From Clostridiales bacterium (GTDB lineage: Bacteria > Bacillota > Clostridia > Oscillospirales > Oscillospiraceae): a stretch of DNA of 64,000 nucleotides. The stretch spans positions 1 to 64,000 of the forward strand of contig SFPN01000001.1 in NCBI GenBank assembly GCA_004551945.1. Reading direction: 5' to 3'. Below the pieces are notes generated by a model. It had not been told where the DNA came from. It ran no database searches and saw only the letters and a program-made list of their open reading frames with translations. This document shows positions 47,043 through 55,046 of the stretch, piece by piece. A program made the position numbers and the translations under genes. Positions within the stretch are counted from its first letter, which is position 1; each line of letters starts with the position of its first letter.

Positions 47043-47987
47043 ATGGCCAACGGGATGTTTTTCCCCGGCAGCATTCTCTCCCTCCACCGGAAGGCGGCGG
47101 ACCGGCTGCTGGCAGCGGACAACGGGGACGCGGCCCTGCTCTACTTAGCCCTGCTGGAGGGAAAGAACGGCTCGGACCTGAAGTGGGACGCGGCCCGGCT
47201 GGAGGCCGCCTACAAGGCCCTCATCACCATGAAGCTGGCCGACCCCACCCAGCCGGTCACCAATGCCCCCGCTCCCAAGCTGGAGGACGACCGGCCCCCG
47301 GAATACACCGCCCAGGACATCACCCAGGCCCTCCAGAACGGCGGGGGCTTCGCCGGGCTGGTGCCCGAGGTGGAGCGGCTGCTGGGCAAGGTCCTGTCCA
47401 CCGCCGATTTAAAGCTTCTCTACCAGCTTTCCGACTTTTACGCCCTGCCCCCGGAGGTGATCCTCACCCTGGTGGGCTGGTGCATGGAAAAAACCGCCAA
47501 GCGGTACGGTCCCGGCCGGAAGCCCACCCTGCCTCAGATCAAGCGGGAGGGGTACAAGTGGTACAAGGCCGGGGTCACCACCCTGGACGCCGCCGACGCC
47601 TATCTCCGCCGCCAGCAACTGCTGGGCACCCGGGGCATGGAGATCATGGCCATTCTGGGCATCCGGGACCGGGGTCCGGTACCCCAGGAGGAGGAGTTCC
47701 TCACCGCCTGGATTCAGATGGACTTCCCCGACGACGTGCTCCGGCTGGCCTACGAGCGCACCGTGTTCCAGCTGGCCCCGGAGAAGTTCCGGTGGAGCTA
47801 TATGAACGGGATTCTGGTCCGCTGGAACCAGCAGGGGCTGAAAACCGTGGCCGCCATCCAGGCAGCGGAAGCCCGCCGGAAGCCGTCCTTTCCCCAGAAC
47901 AAACCCCAGGAGGGCCCCTCGGCCATGCCCTCGGACGACATTGGCCGCATGATCGAGCAGGCCCGCCGGGCCGGCAAGGAGGGATAA
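47043..47987 (+). CDS. DnaD-like replication initiation protein
   Basis: 314 residues. The N-terminal winged-helix part (about 1-110) is followed by two DnaD/DnaB_2-type helical domains: LLGKVLSTADLKLLYQLSDF with ILTLVGWCMEK (about 110-190), and EEEFLTAWIQMDFPDDVL (about 215-285) with the YxxxIxxxW motif YMNGILVRW, used for DNA binding. It should load or remodel DNA for the helicase loader encoded 3 bp downstream. The gene pair mirrors the DnaB/DnaI primosome in Bacillus. Confidence 0.9.
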   Translation: MANGMFFPGSILSLHRKAADRLLAADNGDAALLYLALLEGKNGSDLKWDAARLEAAYKALITMKLADPTQPVTNAPAPKLEDDRPPEYTAQDITQALQNGGGFAGLVPEVERLLGKVLSTADLKLLYQLSDFYALPPEVILTLVGWCMEKTAKRYGPGRKPTLPQIKREGYKWYKAGVTTLDAADAYLRRQQLLGTRGMEIMAILGIRDRGPVPQEEEFLTAWIQMDFPDDVLRLAYERTVFQLAPEKFRWSYMNGILVRWNQQGLKTVAAIQAAEARRKPSFPQNKPQEGPSAMPSDDIGRMIEQARRAGKEG

Positions 47988-47990
47988 CCC

Positions 47991-48995
47991 ATGGCATACA
48001 GCGAAGAGATCATCGCCCGGGGAGAGCTGCGGCTGAAGCAGGCCCAGCAGGCCCACCGGGACAAGCAGGAGGCCCTCCGCCGGGAGATCTACGCCAAGCT
48101 CCCCCGCACGAAAGAAATCGACGGCCAACTGCGGAAAACCGCTCCCCGGATTCTGGCCGCTGCCCTGCGGAAGGGGCTGGACCAGCAGGCGGCTCTGGCG
48201 GCCCTGCGCCGGGAGAACCTGGCTCTCCAGGACGAGCAGGCGGCCCTGCTGGCCCGGGAGGGGTACCAGGTGGACGCTTTGGACGACACCCCCCTGTGCC
48301 CCTTGTGCGACGACCGGGGGTGGAAGGGCCCGGAGATGTGCCGGTGCCTGAAAAAGCTGTGCCAGGAGGAGCAGATCAAGAGCCTGTCCTCCCTGCTGGA
48401 CTTGGGGGAGCAGTCCTTTGAGACCTTCCGGCTGGACTACTACGACAGCCAGGTCTGGCAGCCCTTCAACCGCTCCCCCCGGGAGAACATGGAGTTTATT
48501 CTGTCCACCTGCCGCAGCTACGCAGAGTTTTTTGATTCTCCCGCTCATAAAAACCTGTTTCTCAACGGCAGCCCCGGCCTGGGCAAGACCTTCCTGTCCG
48601 CCTGCATCGCCCGGGTGGTGTCGGAAAAGGGCTACTCGGTGGTGTACGACACGGCGTCCAACATCTTCGCCCGGTTTGAGGCCAGGAAATTTGCCCGGGC
48701 CGGCGAGGAGGCCCGCCAGGCGGAGGCGGATACCCGGCGGTACCTCACCTGCGACCTGCTGATTCTGGACGACCTGGGCAGCGAGTTCACCACCCCCTTC
48801 GTCCAGGCGGCCTTGTACGAAGTCATCAACACCCGGCTGGTAGAGGGGAAGCGGACAGTGATCTCCTCCAACCTGAATTTGCCCGGCATCCGCCAGCGCT
48901 ATACCCCCCAGGTGGCCTCCCGCCTGGAGGGCGAATACCTCTCCCTCCCCTTCTTCGGCCAGGATATCCGGCAGGTGAAGAAGCAGAGAGGGTGA
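47991..48995 (+). CDS. DnaI/DnaC-type helicase loader ATPase
   Basis: 334 residues. An N-terminal coiled-coil region is followed by a zinc cluster (CPLCDDRGWKGPEMCRC, residues about 100-117), then an AAA+ domain: Walker A NGSPGLGKTFL, Walker B LLILDDLGSE, sensor 1 VISSNLN and the Arg finger region VASRLEGEY. It should load the replicative helicase. It starts 3 bp after the DnaD-like gene. The zinc cluster corresponds to the helicase-binding domain of DnaI. Confidence 0.93.
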   Translation: MAYSEEIIARGELRLKQAQQAHRDKQEALRREIYAKLPRTKEIDGQLRKTAPRILAAALRKGLDQQAALAALRRENLALQDEQAALLAREGYQVDALDDTPLCPLCDDRGWKGPEMCRCLKKLCQEEQIKSLSSLLDLGEQSFETFRLDYYDSQVWQPFNRSPRENMEFILSTCRSYAEFFDSPAHKNLFLNGSPGLGKTFLSACIARVVSEKGYSVVYDTASNIFARFEARKFARAGEEARQAEADTRRYLTCDLLILDDLGSEFTTPFVQAALYEVINTRLVEGKRTVISSNLNLPGIRQRYTPQVASRLEGEYLSLPFFGQDIRQVKKQRG

Positions 48996-49010
48996 GAACG
49001 TGACCACGCC

Positions 49011-49037
49011 CTTGGCTCTCCCTCTGGGGGAGCCAAG
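49011..49037. repeat. Solo family A end-to-end palindrome
   Basis: CTTGGCTCTCCCTCTGGGGG then AGCCAAG. It looks like the two outer tips of family A joined, as expected of an excision scar. A similar shorter one is at 57352-57366 (GGCTCTCCCCATGGGGAGCC centre). Confidence 0.6.
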
Positions 49038-49064
49038 AAGATTGTGGTTTTCCACACGCTGTTG

Positions 49065-49102
49065 AAAAAAACCGACCCACTCGGGTGAGCGGGTCGGTTT
49101 TC
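49065..49102. terminator. Bidirectional terminator between the DnaI-like and M16 genes
   Basis: AAAAACCGACCC, loop, GGGTCGGTTTTC, between converging genes. Confidence 0.85.
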
Positions 49103-49108
49103 TGTTTC

Positions 49109-50359
49109 TTATCCCAACAAAAGTTCCTTATATTCCTCCACGGACCGGACCTGGCCCACGGCGGAGAGGGAGACCTGGTCCCAGCGGAAGATTTCCTCGG
49201 CCAGTGCCATCACGTCCTGACGGGTGACGGCGTTGTAGGCGGCGATGATCTCCTCGGCGGAGAGAATCTCCCCGCTGAAGAGCAGGGACCGCCCCGCGTG
49301 GCTCATCCGGGACTGGGTGGACTCCAAGCCCATGACCACGTTGGCCTTGGACTGCTCCCGGGCCCGCTCCAGCTCTTCATCGGTGGGGCCCTCCGCCTTG
49401 AACTGGGTAATCACCCGGCGGATGGTCTCCAGGGCCTTGCCCTCGGTCTCCCGGTTCAGGGCGGTGTAGACGCAGAACACGCCGGTCTCCGCGTGGCCCG
49501 CCCCGTAGGAGTAGACGGAGTAGCACAGCCCCTGCCGCTCCCGCACCTGCTGGAACAGCCGGGAGGACACCCCGCCGCCCAGAATGGACGACAGCAGCTG
49601 GAGGGCAAACCGCTTGGGGGAGTTGTAGCTGAGCCCCGGGAAGGCCAGGGTCAGGTGGTTCTGCTCGATGGATTTTGTGGTGGTCACAAAGCTGGGGGTG
49701 TACACCGCCGGGGTCAGGACCGGGGCCGGACCGGGCTCCAGGGTGGAGAACCGGCGGCGGATGTCCTCCAGAACCTCTTCGGTGAAGCTCCCCGCCAGGG
49801 CCACCACCGTGTTGTCCGCCCGGTAGTGGCGGCGGTGATAGTCCCGGAGAAAGTCCCCGGTCATGGGCTCCAGGGTCTCCGGCCGACCCAGGATGGGACG
49901 GGAGAGAGAATTGCCCTGAAAGACCGCCCCGAAGAGCTTTTCCCCGCAGAGATCGTCGGGGGTGTCCTCATACATGTCGATTTCCTCCAGGATCACCCCC
50001 CGCTCGGTCTCCACCGCCTCCTGGGTGAAGGAGGAGCCGTAGACCATGTCCCAGAGGATGTCCAGGGCCTGGGGCAGGTGGTCGTCCAGGGCCCGGCCGT
50101 AGAAGCAGGTGCACTCCTTGGTGGTGAAGGCATTCATCTGGCCGCCGATGGCGTCGGTTTCCCGGGCAATGTCGGCGGCGGTGCGGCGGCTGGTGCCCTT
50201 GAAGAGCATGTGCTCAATGAAGTGGGCGGCGCCGGACTCCTGGGGGCTTTCCTCCCGGGAGCCGCCCCCCACCCAGATGCCCAGGGCGGCGGACCGGACC
50301 GTGTCGATTTTTTCCGTGACGAGGCGCACCCCGTTGGGGAGGGTTTCGATGTGGACCAT
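49109..50359 (-). CDS. M16-family zinc peptidase
   Basis: 416 residues, single-unit M16B type. The inverted zinc motif HFIEHMLFKG (HxxEH) lies near residue 46, with the distal Glu in ERGVILEEIDMYED about 76 residues later. A second M16 domain without zinc ligands fills the C-terminal half. Relatives (YmxG/PqqL-like) degrade peptides in the cytosol. There is no signal peptide. It follows the MurE-ArgB gene by 23 bp, so cotranscription is likely, but a functional tie is not evident. Confidence 0.95.
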   Translation of the reverse strand: MVHIETLPNGVRLVTEKIDTVRSAALGIWVGGGSREESPQESGAAHFIEHMLFKGTSRRTAADIARETDAIGGQMNAFTTKECTCFYGRALDDHLPQALDILWDMVYGSSFTQEAVETERGVILEEIDMYEDTPDDLCGEKLFGAVFQGNSLSRPILGRPETLEPMTGDFLRDYHRRHYRADNTVVALAGSFTEEVLEDIRRRFSTLEPGPAPVLTPAVYTPSFVTTTKSIEQNHLTLAFPGLSYNSPKRFALQLLSSILGGGVSSRLFQQVRERQGLCYSVYSYGAGHAETGVFCVYTALNRETEGKALETIRRVITQFKAEGPTDEELERAREQSKANVVMGLESTQSRMSHAGRSLLFSGEILSAEEIIAAYNAVTRQDVMALAEEIFRWDQVSLSAVGQVRSVEEYKELLLG

Positions 50360-50382
50360 TGGGTGTGTTCTCCTTTATGGTG

Positions 50383-52752
50383 TCAGCGTTTCTTCTCCAT
50401 GGTGGTGCCCAGGGATTTTTCAGAAATGGCCTCCAGGAGCACCGCGTGCTCCATGCGGCCGTCCAGGACGGTGACCGACCCCACCCCGTGCTCCACGGCG
50501 TGGATGCAGTTCATGGTCTTGGGGATCATGCCCCCGGCGATGAGGCCGCTGTCGATGAGCTCCTTTGCCCGGCCCACGTCCATCTTGGCGATGCGGGTGG
50601 ACTGGTTGTGGCTGTCCACCAGGATGCCGTCGGTGTCCGTGAGGAACACCAGCTTGTCCGCGCCCACGGCCTCGGCCACCGCGCGGGCGGCGTCGTCGGC
50701 GTTGCAGTTGATGGCAGATCCCTTCTCGTCCCGGGCAATGGGAGAGACCACGGGCAGGTAGCCCCCGTCCAGCAGGGTGGTGAGCAGCCGGGGCTCCACC
50801 TTGGTGATGGTGCCCACCAGGCCCAGGGCCTTGTCCTTCTGCCGGGCGGTGATGAGGCCGCCGTCCCGGCCGGAGACGCCGCAGGCCTTGGCGCCGATCC
50901 GGTCCAGGGCGCCCACGATGGACTTGTTCACCCGGGCGGACAGGGCCATTTCCGCCCCGTCCAGCACGGCCTGATCGGTGACCCGGTAGCCGTTTTCAAA
51001 CTTGGTCTCCACGTTCAGCTTGTCCAGCAGGGCGGAGATCTCCTTTCCGCCCCCGTGAACCAGGATCACCCGCACGCCAACAGACTGGAGGGCGGCGGCG
51101 TCCTCTAAGATAGTATCCGTAGAAGAGGCGTCCAGGGCGGCCCCGCCGTACTTAATCACCAGGGTGCGGCCCTCATACCGGCGGAGCAGGGGCAGCACAT
51201 CCAGCAGGGCGCGGACCTTGCTCATGCCGTCCATGCCGTGCTGCACGTCGTACTCGTGGAGGAACTGCTTGGCATACTCCACGTCGGAGGGGCAGTCGAT
51301 ATACTCAATGCCCCGCTTCTGGCGGGTCTCCGCTCCCTTGCCGGTGAGAAGGATCACCGTGGGCACGTCGCAGCCCATCACCGCCTGGCGGATGGCCTCG
51401 CCCCGGTCGGGGACGATGGAGTAGTCGCAGTCCTGAGCCTCCACATACTGGGCAATGTCCCGGCAGATCTCCTCCACCGGCTCCTCCCCGGCGTCCTCCT
51501 CGGTGAGGATCACCAGGTCGGAATACTGGCCGGAGATCTCCCCCAAGTCCTTCCGGCGGTCATAGGCCTTGTAGCCCGGGCAGCCGAAGACGGTGACAAT
51601 GCGCTTGCCGGGGTACTCCTCCTTCACCGACTGGAACAGGGTCTCAAAGGACAGGCGGTTGTGGGCGTAGTCCACGATGACGGAGACCTTCTCGTCGGCG
51701 TTGGTGTAGACCTCCATCCGTCCGGGGACCCGGGCTTTCATGAGGCCGGCAAAGGCGTACTGCTCGGGGATGCCCAGGGCCTCGCACACCGCCAGGGCGG
51801 CCAGGGCGTTCTGGACGTTGAACAGGCCGGGCATAGTCAGCCGGAACTCCCGGCTGTACCGGGGGGTCTTCACCCGGAAGAGGATGTCGCCTCCAGCCTT
51901 GCGGATCTGGGAGCCGAAGATGGTGGCGGAGGGGTCCTTTCGGGAGAAGGTGATGATCCGGGGGCAGTTCTTCCGGGCGGCTTCCAGCACCCGGTCGGCG
52001 TGATCGGTGTCCAGGTTCACGCAGGCAGCGGCTGCCTGGGCAAAGATCCGCAGCTTGGAGGAGAAGTAGTCCTCAAAGTCCGGGTGCTCGATGGGAGAGA
52101 TGTGGTCCATGCCGATGTTCAGGAACACGGCGGCGGCAAACTCCACGTTCTTCACCCGGTCGTATTTCAGGGCCTGGCTGGAGACCTCCATGGTCATGTA
52201 GCGCATGTCGGTGTCCACGCCGTTGGCAAAGTGGCGCTCTAAGTCCAGGGGCTCGGGGGTGGTCAGGTGGGACTCGAACTTCTCCACCCCGTCGTAGGTC
52301 TCGATGGAGGAGATCACGCCGCTGGGCTTCTGCTTCTTGGCGGCCAGATACTCGTCAAAGATATACTTTAAGTAGTAGGTGGTGGAGGACTTTCCCTTGG
52401 TGCCGGTGATGCCCACCACGCTGAGCTTGGAGGAGGGGTGGTTGTAGTAGAAATCAGCCAGCAGGGCCATAGACAGGCGGACGTCGCTGACCTGGAGGCA
52501 GGGCAGGTCCACCTCTTCATAGGGCTTTTCAGCAAGATAGGCGAAGGCCCCCTGCTCCTTGGCGGACTGGAGGAACTCCACCTTGAAGTGAGCGCCCTTG
52601 CAGATGAAGAGGGTGCCGGGGATCACCTGGCGGGAGTCGCAGCTGACCAGGGCCACCTCCCGGGTGAGAGGAGCTCCGGCGAAGTTCAGGAGCAGGTTCT
52701 TTTTCTGGAGCAGCTGAATGTAATCCCCCAGGGGGTAAAGGGTCAGGTTCAT
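50383..52752 (-). CDS. murE-argB: MurE-type Mur ligase fused to acetylglutamate kinase (ArgB)
   Basis: 789 residues from ATG 52752. Residues 1-500 are a MurE-type ligase: P-loop VGITGTKGKSST, HLTTPEPLDL, MEVSSQALK, FLNIGMDHI, carbamylated-Lys region YFSSKLRIF, GRMEVY and VDYAHN. The acceptor-binding segment reads TEEDAGEEP (about 417-425) where DAP enzymes have DNPR. Residues 510-789 are a complete ArgB: MSKVRALLDVLPLLRRYEGR with its N-terminal helix, VIKYGGAA, LVHGGGKEI, YRVTD, NCNADDAA and GGMIPK, so the kinase should be active. The linker is about 10 residues. No ribosome-binding site precedes the internal ATG at 51225, so this is one polypeptide. It lies in line with racemase and D-Asp ligase genes. 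Confidence 0.92.
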   Translation of the reverse strand: MNLTLYPLGDYIQLLQKKNLLLNFAGAPLTREVALVSCDSRQVIPGTLFICKGAHFKVEFLQSAKEQGAFAYLAEKPYEEVDLPCLQVSDVRLSMALLADFYYNHPSSKLSVVGITGTKGKSSTTYYLKYIFDEYLAAKKQKPSGVISSIETYDGVEKFESHLTTPEPLDLERHFANGVDTDMRYMTMEVSSQALKYDRVKNVEFAAAVFLNIGMDHISPIEHPDFEDYFSSKLRIFAQAAAACVNLDTDHADRVLEAARKNCPRIITFSRKDPSATIFGSQIRKAGGDILFRVKTPRYSREFRLTMPGLFNVQNALAALAVCEALGIPEQYAFAGLMKARVPGRMEVYTNADEKVSVIVDYAHNRLSFETLFQSVKEEYPGKRIVTVFGCPGYKAYDRRKDLGEISGQYSDLVILTEEDAGEEPVEEICRDIAQYVEAQDCDYSIVPDRGEAIRQAVMGCDVPTVILLTGKGAETRQKRGIEYIDCPSDVEYAKQFLHEYDVQHGMDGMSKVRALLDVLPLLRRYEGRTLVIKYGGAALDASSTDTILEDAAALQSVGVRVILVHGGGKEISALLDKLNVETKFENGYRVTDQAVLDGAEMALSARVNKSIVGALDRIGAKACGVSGRDGGLITARQKDKALGLVGTITKVEPRLLTTLLDGGYLPVVSPIARDEKGSAINCNADDAARAVAEAVGADKLVFLTDTDGILVDSHNQSTRIAKMDVGRAKELIDSGLIAGGMIPKTMNCIHAVEHGVGSVTVLDGRMEHAVLLEAISEKSLGTTMEKKR

Positions 52753-52800
52753 GGGACATCGTCCTTTCTCTGGTAAAGGTTGTGCAGAACCGGCAGGAGC

Positions 52801-52824
52801 GGGCGATTCGTGAATCGCCCCTAC
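52801..52824. repeat. Half copy of repeat family C
   Basis: GGGCGATTCGTGAATCGCCC followed by CTAC: one arm and the outer end of family C. It lies between the racemase and MurE-ArgB genes. Confidence 0.7.
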
Positions 52825-52872
52825 CAACAGGGTTCGCACCACGGATTATGGATGAAACCGTTGTTTTGCGGC

Positions 52873-53583
52873 TTAAATATTCCGCAGCTGTTTGCCGCAG
52901 CGGAGGATGGCCTGCTCGGCCAGAACCTCCATGGCGTCGATATAGTAAGGGGGCAGGCTGTGGAGGCTCCGGTACACCGACAGCTCCGTGCAGCCCAGAA
53001 TGGCGCAGTCGCAGCCGGCGGCGCGGAGAAAGGCGTCAATCTCCGCAAACTTCTCCCGGGAGCCGGTCTCCCCCCGCTTGATCTCGTCGTAAATGATGGA
53101 CATCACCGTTTTTTGCAGATCCTCCGGCGGGGTCACGGCGGCCAGCCCCGCGGCCTCCAGCTCCTTCTGGTAGATGCCGGTGCGCACGGTGCCGTCGGTG
53201 GCCAGGATGCCCACGGTTTTCTTCCCGGCGGCCTGGATGGTCTTCACCGTCTCCCGGATCATGTGGATGATGGGGATGTGCAGCTGGGCCTGGAGCCGGT
53301 CGGCAAAGTAGTAGCTGGTGTTGCAGGGGATGGCCAGGTGGGTGCAGCCGGCGTTTTCCAGGAGCTTGGCGCCGGCCAGCAGATGCTGAAAGACCTCTTC
53401 CTCCCGTCCGCCTAAGATGCCGGCGGTGCGGTCTGGGATCTTGGCGTCGCTCCAGATGAGCACCCGCAGGTGCTCCTGGTCGGACTCGGCCTGGGTGCGG
53501 TCGATGATCCGCTGGTAAAAGGTGTTGGTGGCCTGGGGTCCCATGCCCCCCAACACGCCTAAAATGCCTTCTTTGTTTGTCAT
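52873..53583 (-). CDS. Aspartate/glutamate racemase family protein
   Basis: 236 residues. Asp/Glu/hydantoin racemase fold with the two catalytic Cys regions: LAIPCNTSYYF (about residue 85) and ILGCTELSV (about 196). The start GILGVLGGMGPQATNTFYQR is characteristic of the aspartate racemase group (GGxGPxAT). It should supply D-aspartate from L-aspartate. It lies between a D-Asp ligase-like gene and the MurE fusion, matching the pairing of racemase and D-Asp ligase in Enterococcus faecium. The gene is flanked on both sides by family C repeats. Confidence 0.92.
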   Translation of the reverse strand: MTNKEGILGVLGGMGPQATNTFYQRIIDRTQAESDQEHLRVLIWSDAKIPDRTAGILGGREEEVFQHLLAGAKLLENAGCTHLAIPCNTSYYFADRLQAQLHIPIIHMIRETVKTIQAAGKKTVGILATDGTVRTGIYQKELEAAGLAAVTPPEDLQKTVMSIIYDEIKRGETGSREKFAEIDAFLRAAGCDCAILGCTELSVYRSLHSLPPYYIDAMEVLAEQAILRCGKQLRNI

Positions 53584-53616
53584 AGGCGATACCTCATAGC
53601 GTTCCTTCCGGCGGTC

Positions 53617-53692
53617 GTAGGGGCGATTCAGGAATCGCCCGGACCCCGAAGGGTTTCGCGCCGTTGGCGGGCGCTTCGTGAAGCGCCCCTAC
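53617..53692. repeat. Dispersed cruciform repeat, family C, copy 2 (76 bp)
   Basis: Ends GTAGGGGCG and CGCCCCTAC, with inner hairpins GGGCGATTCAGGAATCGCCC and GGGCGCTTCGTGAAGCGCCC. Same architecture as copy 1 but different stems. Confidence 0.8.
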
Positions 53693-53720
53693 AAAATGGG
53701 TGTCACGAAGCAAGTTCCGT

Positions 53721-54929
53721 TCAATTTTTCTTCTCGTAATACTGCTTGTACTTCTTAAAGTGCCCCAGCAGGTTCTTTTTCATGCGGAGGGTGCGGCCGA
53801 AGGCCTTGTCCTTCCCGTAAAACAGGGGGGTGACCTCCCTGCCCTGGTCTATGAGGGCCTGCATCTCCTGGTGGTAATCCTTCACGATGTAGTCAAAGGC
53901 CACCTTCCGGGGGACCACCCGCCACAGGCTGGGGTTGTCCGCCAGGACGAAGGGCAGGTCCTTCCCCTCCACCCGGTCCTCCACCAGGAGCTTGGCGATG
54001 TTGTACCCCGCCCCGGTGACGTAGTAGTTGCTGCGGCCCTGGCGGCAGTTGATCTCAAAGGCCTTGAACTTGCCGTCCCGCTGGTCGTACTTAATGTCGA
54101 AGTTGGAGAAGCCCACGTAGTTTAAGTCCTCCAGGAAGGCCTTGAACTTCTGGCACAGCTCTTCATTCACTTCGGTGAGGATCACCGCGTGGTTGCCGAT
54201 GCCGTGGGGGGTGTGCTCCTCTAAGAGCACGTGGCCCAGGCACATGAGCTTCACCTTGGCGTTCCGGTCGGAGTAGCAGGTGAGCACCCGCATGTAGCTG
54301 TCGTCCCCGGGGATGAAGTCCTGGATGATCATGGTGTCCGGGTACCCGGCGGCGTAGACCTTGTCCAGCACCTCCTCCAGGTTCTTCCGGTCGGGGCAGG
54401 TAAAGACCTTTTCGTTGCCGGGGAAGGGGTGCTCCCAGTAGGCCACCCCGTTGGAGGGCTTGCAGATATAGGGGGGCTGGAAGGGCAGGGTAAAGTCGTG
54501 GCCCATCTCCTTCCGGTAGACGAAGGTCCCCGGGTGGTCGATGCCGTACTTGTCGCACAGCTCGTAGAACTTCTCTTTGTTGATCAGGGTGTTGATGAGA
54601 TCCCCGTCAATGTAGGCGGCCACGCAGTTGGCGGGGAAGGAATCCTTGTTCTCCGCCGCCAGCTTCACATAGCTGTCCCCGCAGCCGATGACCAGCACGG
54701 TTTTATCCCCAAACTCCCGGGCCACCTCGGCCACGTTGTTTCGGAAGGTCTCCGCGTCCTCGTTCTGGGCGCAGACCCGATAGTCGATGATGTCAGAGCC
54801 ATAGGCCGGGCCGGAGGCGAACTTGCCGTAGCAGACCGACTTGACCCCATAGGCCTCGTGGAAGGCACGGGCCACGCTGTAGACATTGATATCCCCGCCG
54901 AAGAGCAGGGGCTGGAAGGTTTGTTCCAT
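53721..54929 (-). CDS. ATP-grasp ligase, probable D-aspartate ligase (peptidoglycan side chain)
   Basis: 402 residues; a soluble ATP-grasp protein. N-terminal FGGDINVYSVARAFHEAYGV, the ATP-grasp region CKPSNGVAYWEHPF, IIQDFIPGDDSYMRVLTCYS, LLEEHTPHGIGNHAVI, and the metal site FKAFEINCRQGRSNYYV. The spacing and wording match what I remember of E. faecium Asl(fm), about 400 residues, which adds D-Asp to the side-chain amine of stem residue 3. The D-Asp supplier (racemase) is the next gene, and a Mur ligase follows. No database search was possible; another amino-acid ligase is the alternative. Confidence 0.82.
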   Translation of the reverse strand: MEQTFQPLLFGGDINVYSVARAFHEAYGVKSVCYGKFASGPAYGSDIIDYRVCAQNEDAETFRNNVAEVAREFGDKTVLVIGCGDSYVKLAAENKDSFPANCVAAYIDGDLINTLINKEKFYELCDKYGIDHPGTFVYRKEMGHDFTLPFQPPYICKPSNGVAYWEHPFPGNEKVFTCPDRKNLEEVLDKVYAAGYPDTMIIQDFIPGDDSYMRVLTCYSDRNAKVKLMCLGHVLLEEHTPHGIGNHAVILTEVNEELCQKFKAFLEDLNYVGFSNFDIKYDQRDGKFKAFEINCRQGRSNYYVTGAGYNIAKLLVEDRVEGKDLPFVLADNPSLWRVVPRKVAFDYIVKDYHQEMQALIDQGREVTPLFYGKDKAFGRTLRMKKNLLGHFKKYKQYYEKKN

Positions 54930-54966
54930 GGTTGATGCGCTTCCTTATTGTTATATTTTCCCGGGA

Positions 54967-55004
54967 AAGAAAGGAGCCGAACAAGGGCCCGACTCCTTTT
55001 TTTG
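54967..55004 (-). terminator. Terminator of relA
   Basis: AAGGAGCCG, loop, CGACTCCTT with T-rich flanks on both strands (TTTCTTT on minus, TTTTTTT on plus), 43 bp beyond the relA stop. Confidence 0.75.
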
Positions 55005-55046
55005 TTCCCGTTTTCGGTGTGGTTATACAGGTCTCACGCTGTTTTC

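Noticed and set aside
51200..51240. Separate translation of ArgB from the internal ATG at 51225
   Set aside because: No AGGAGG-like sequence precedes it (GAGTACGACGTGCAGCACGG), and the frame is continuous with the Mur ligase.
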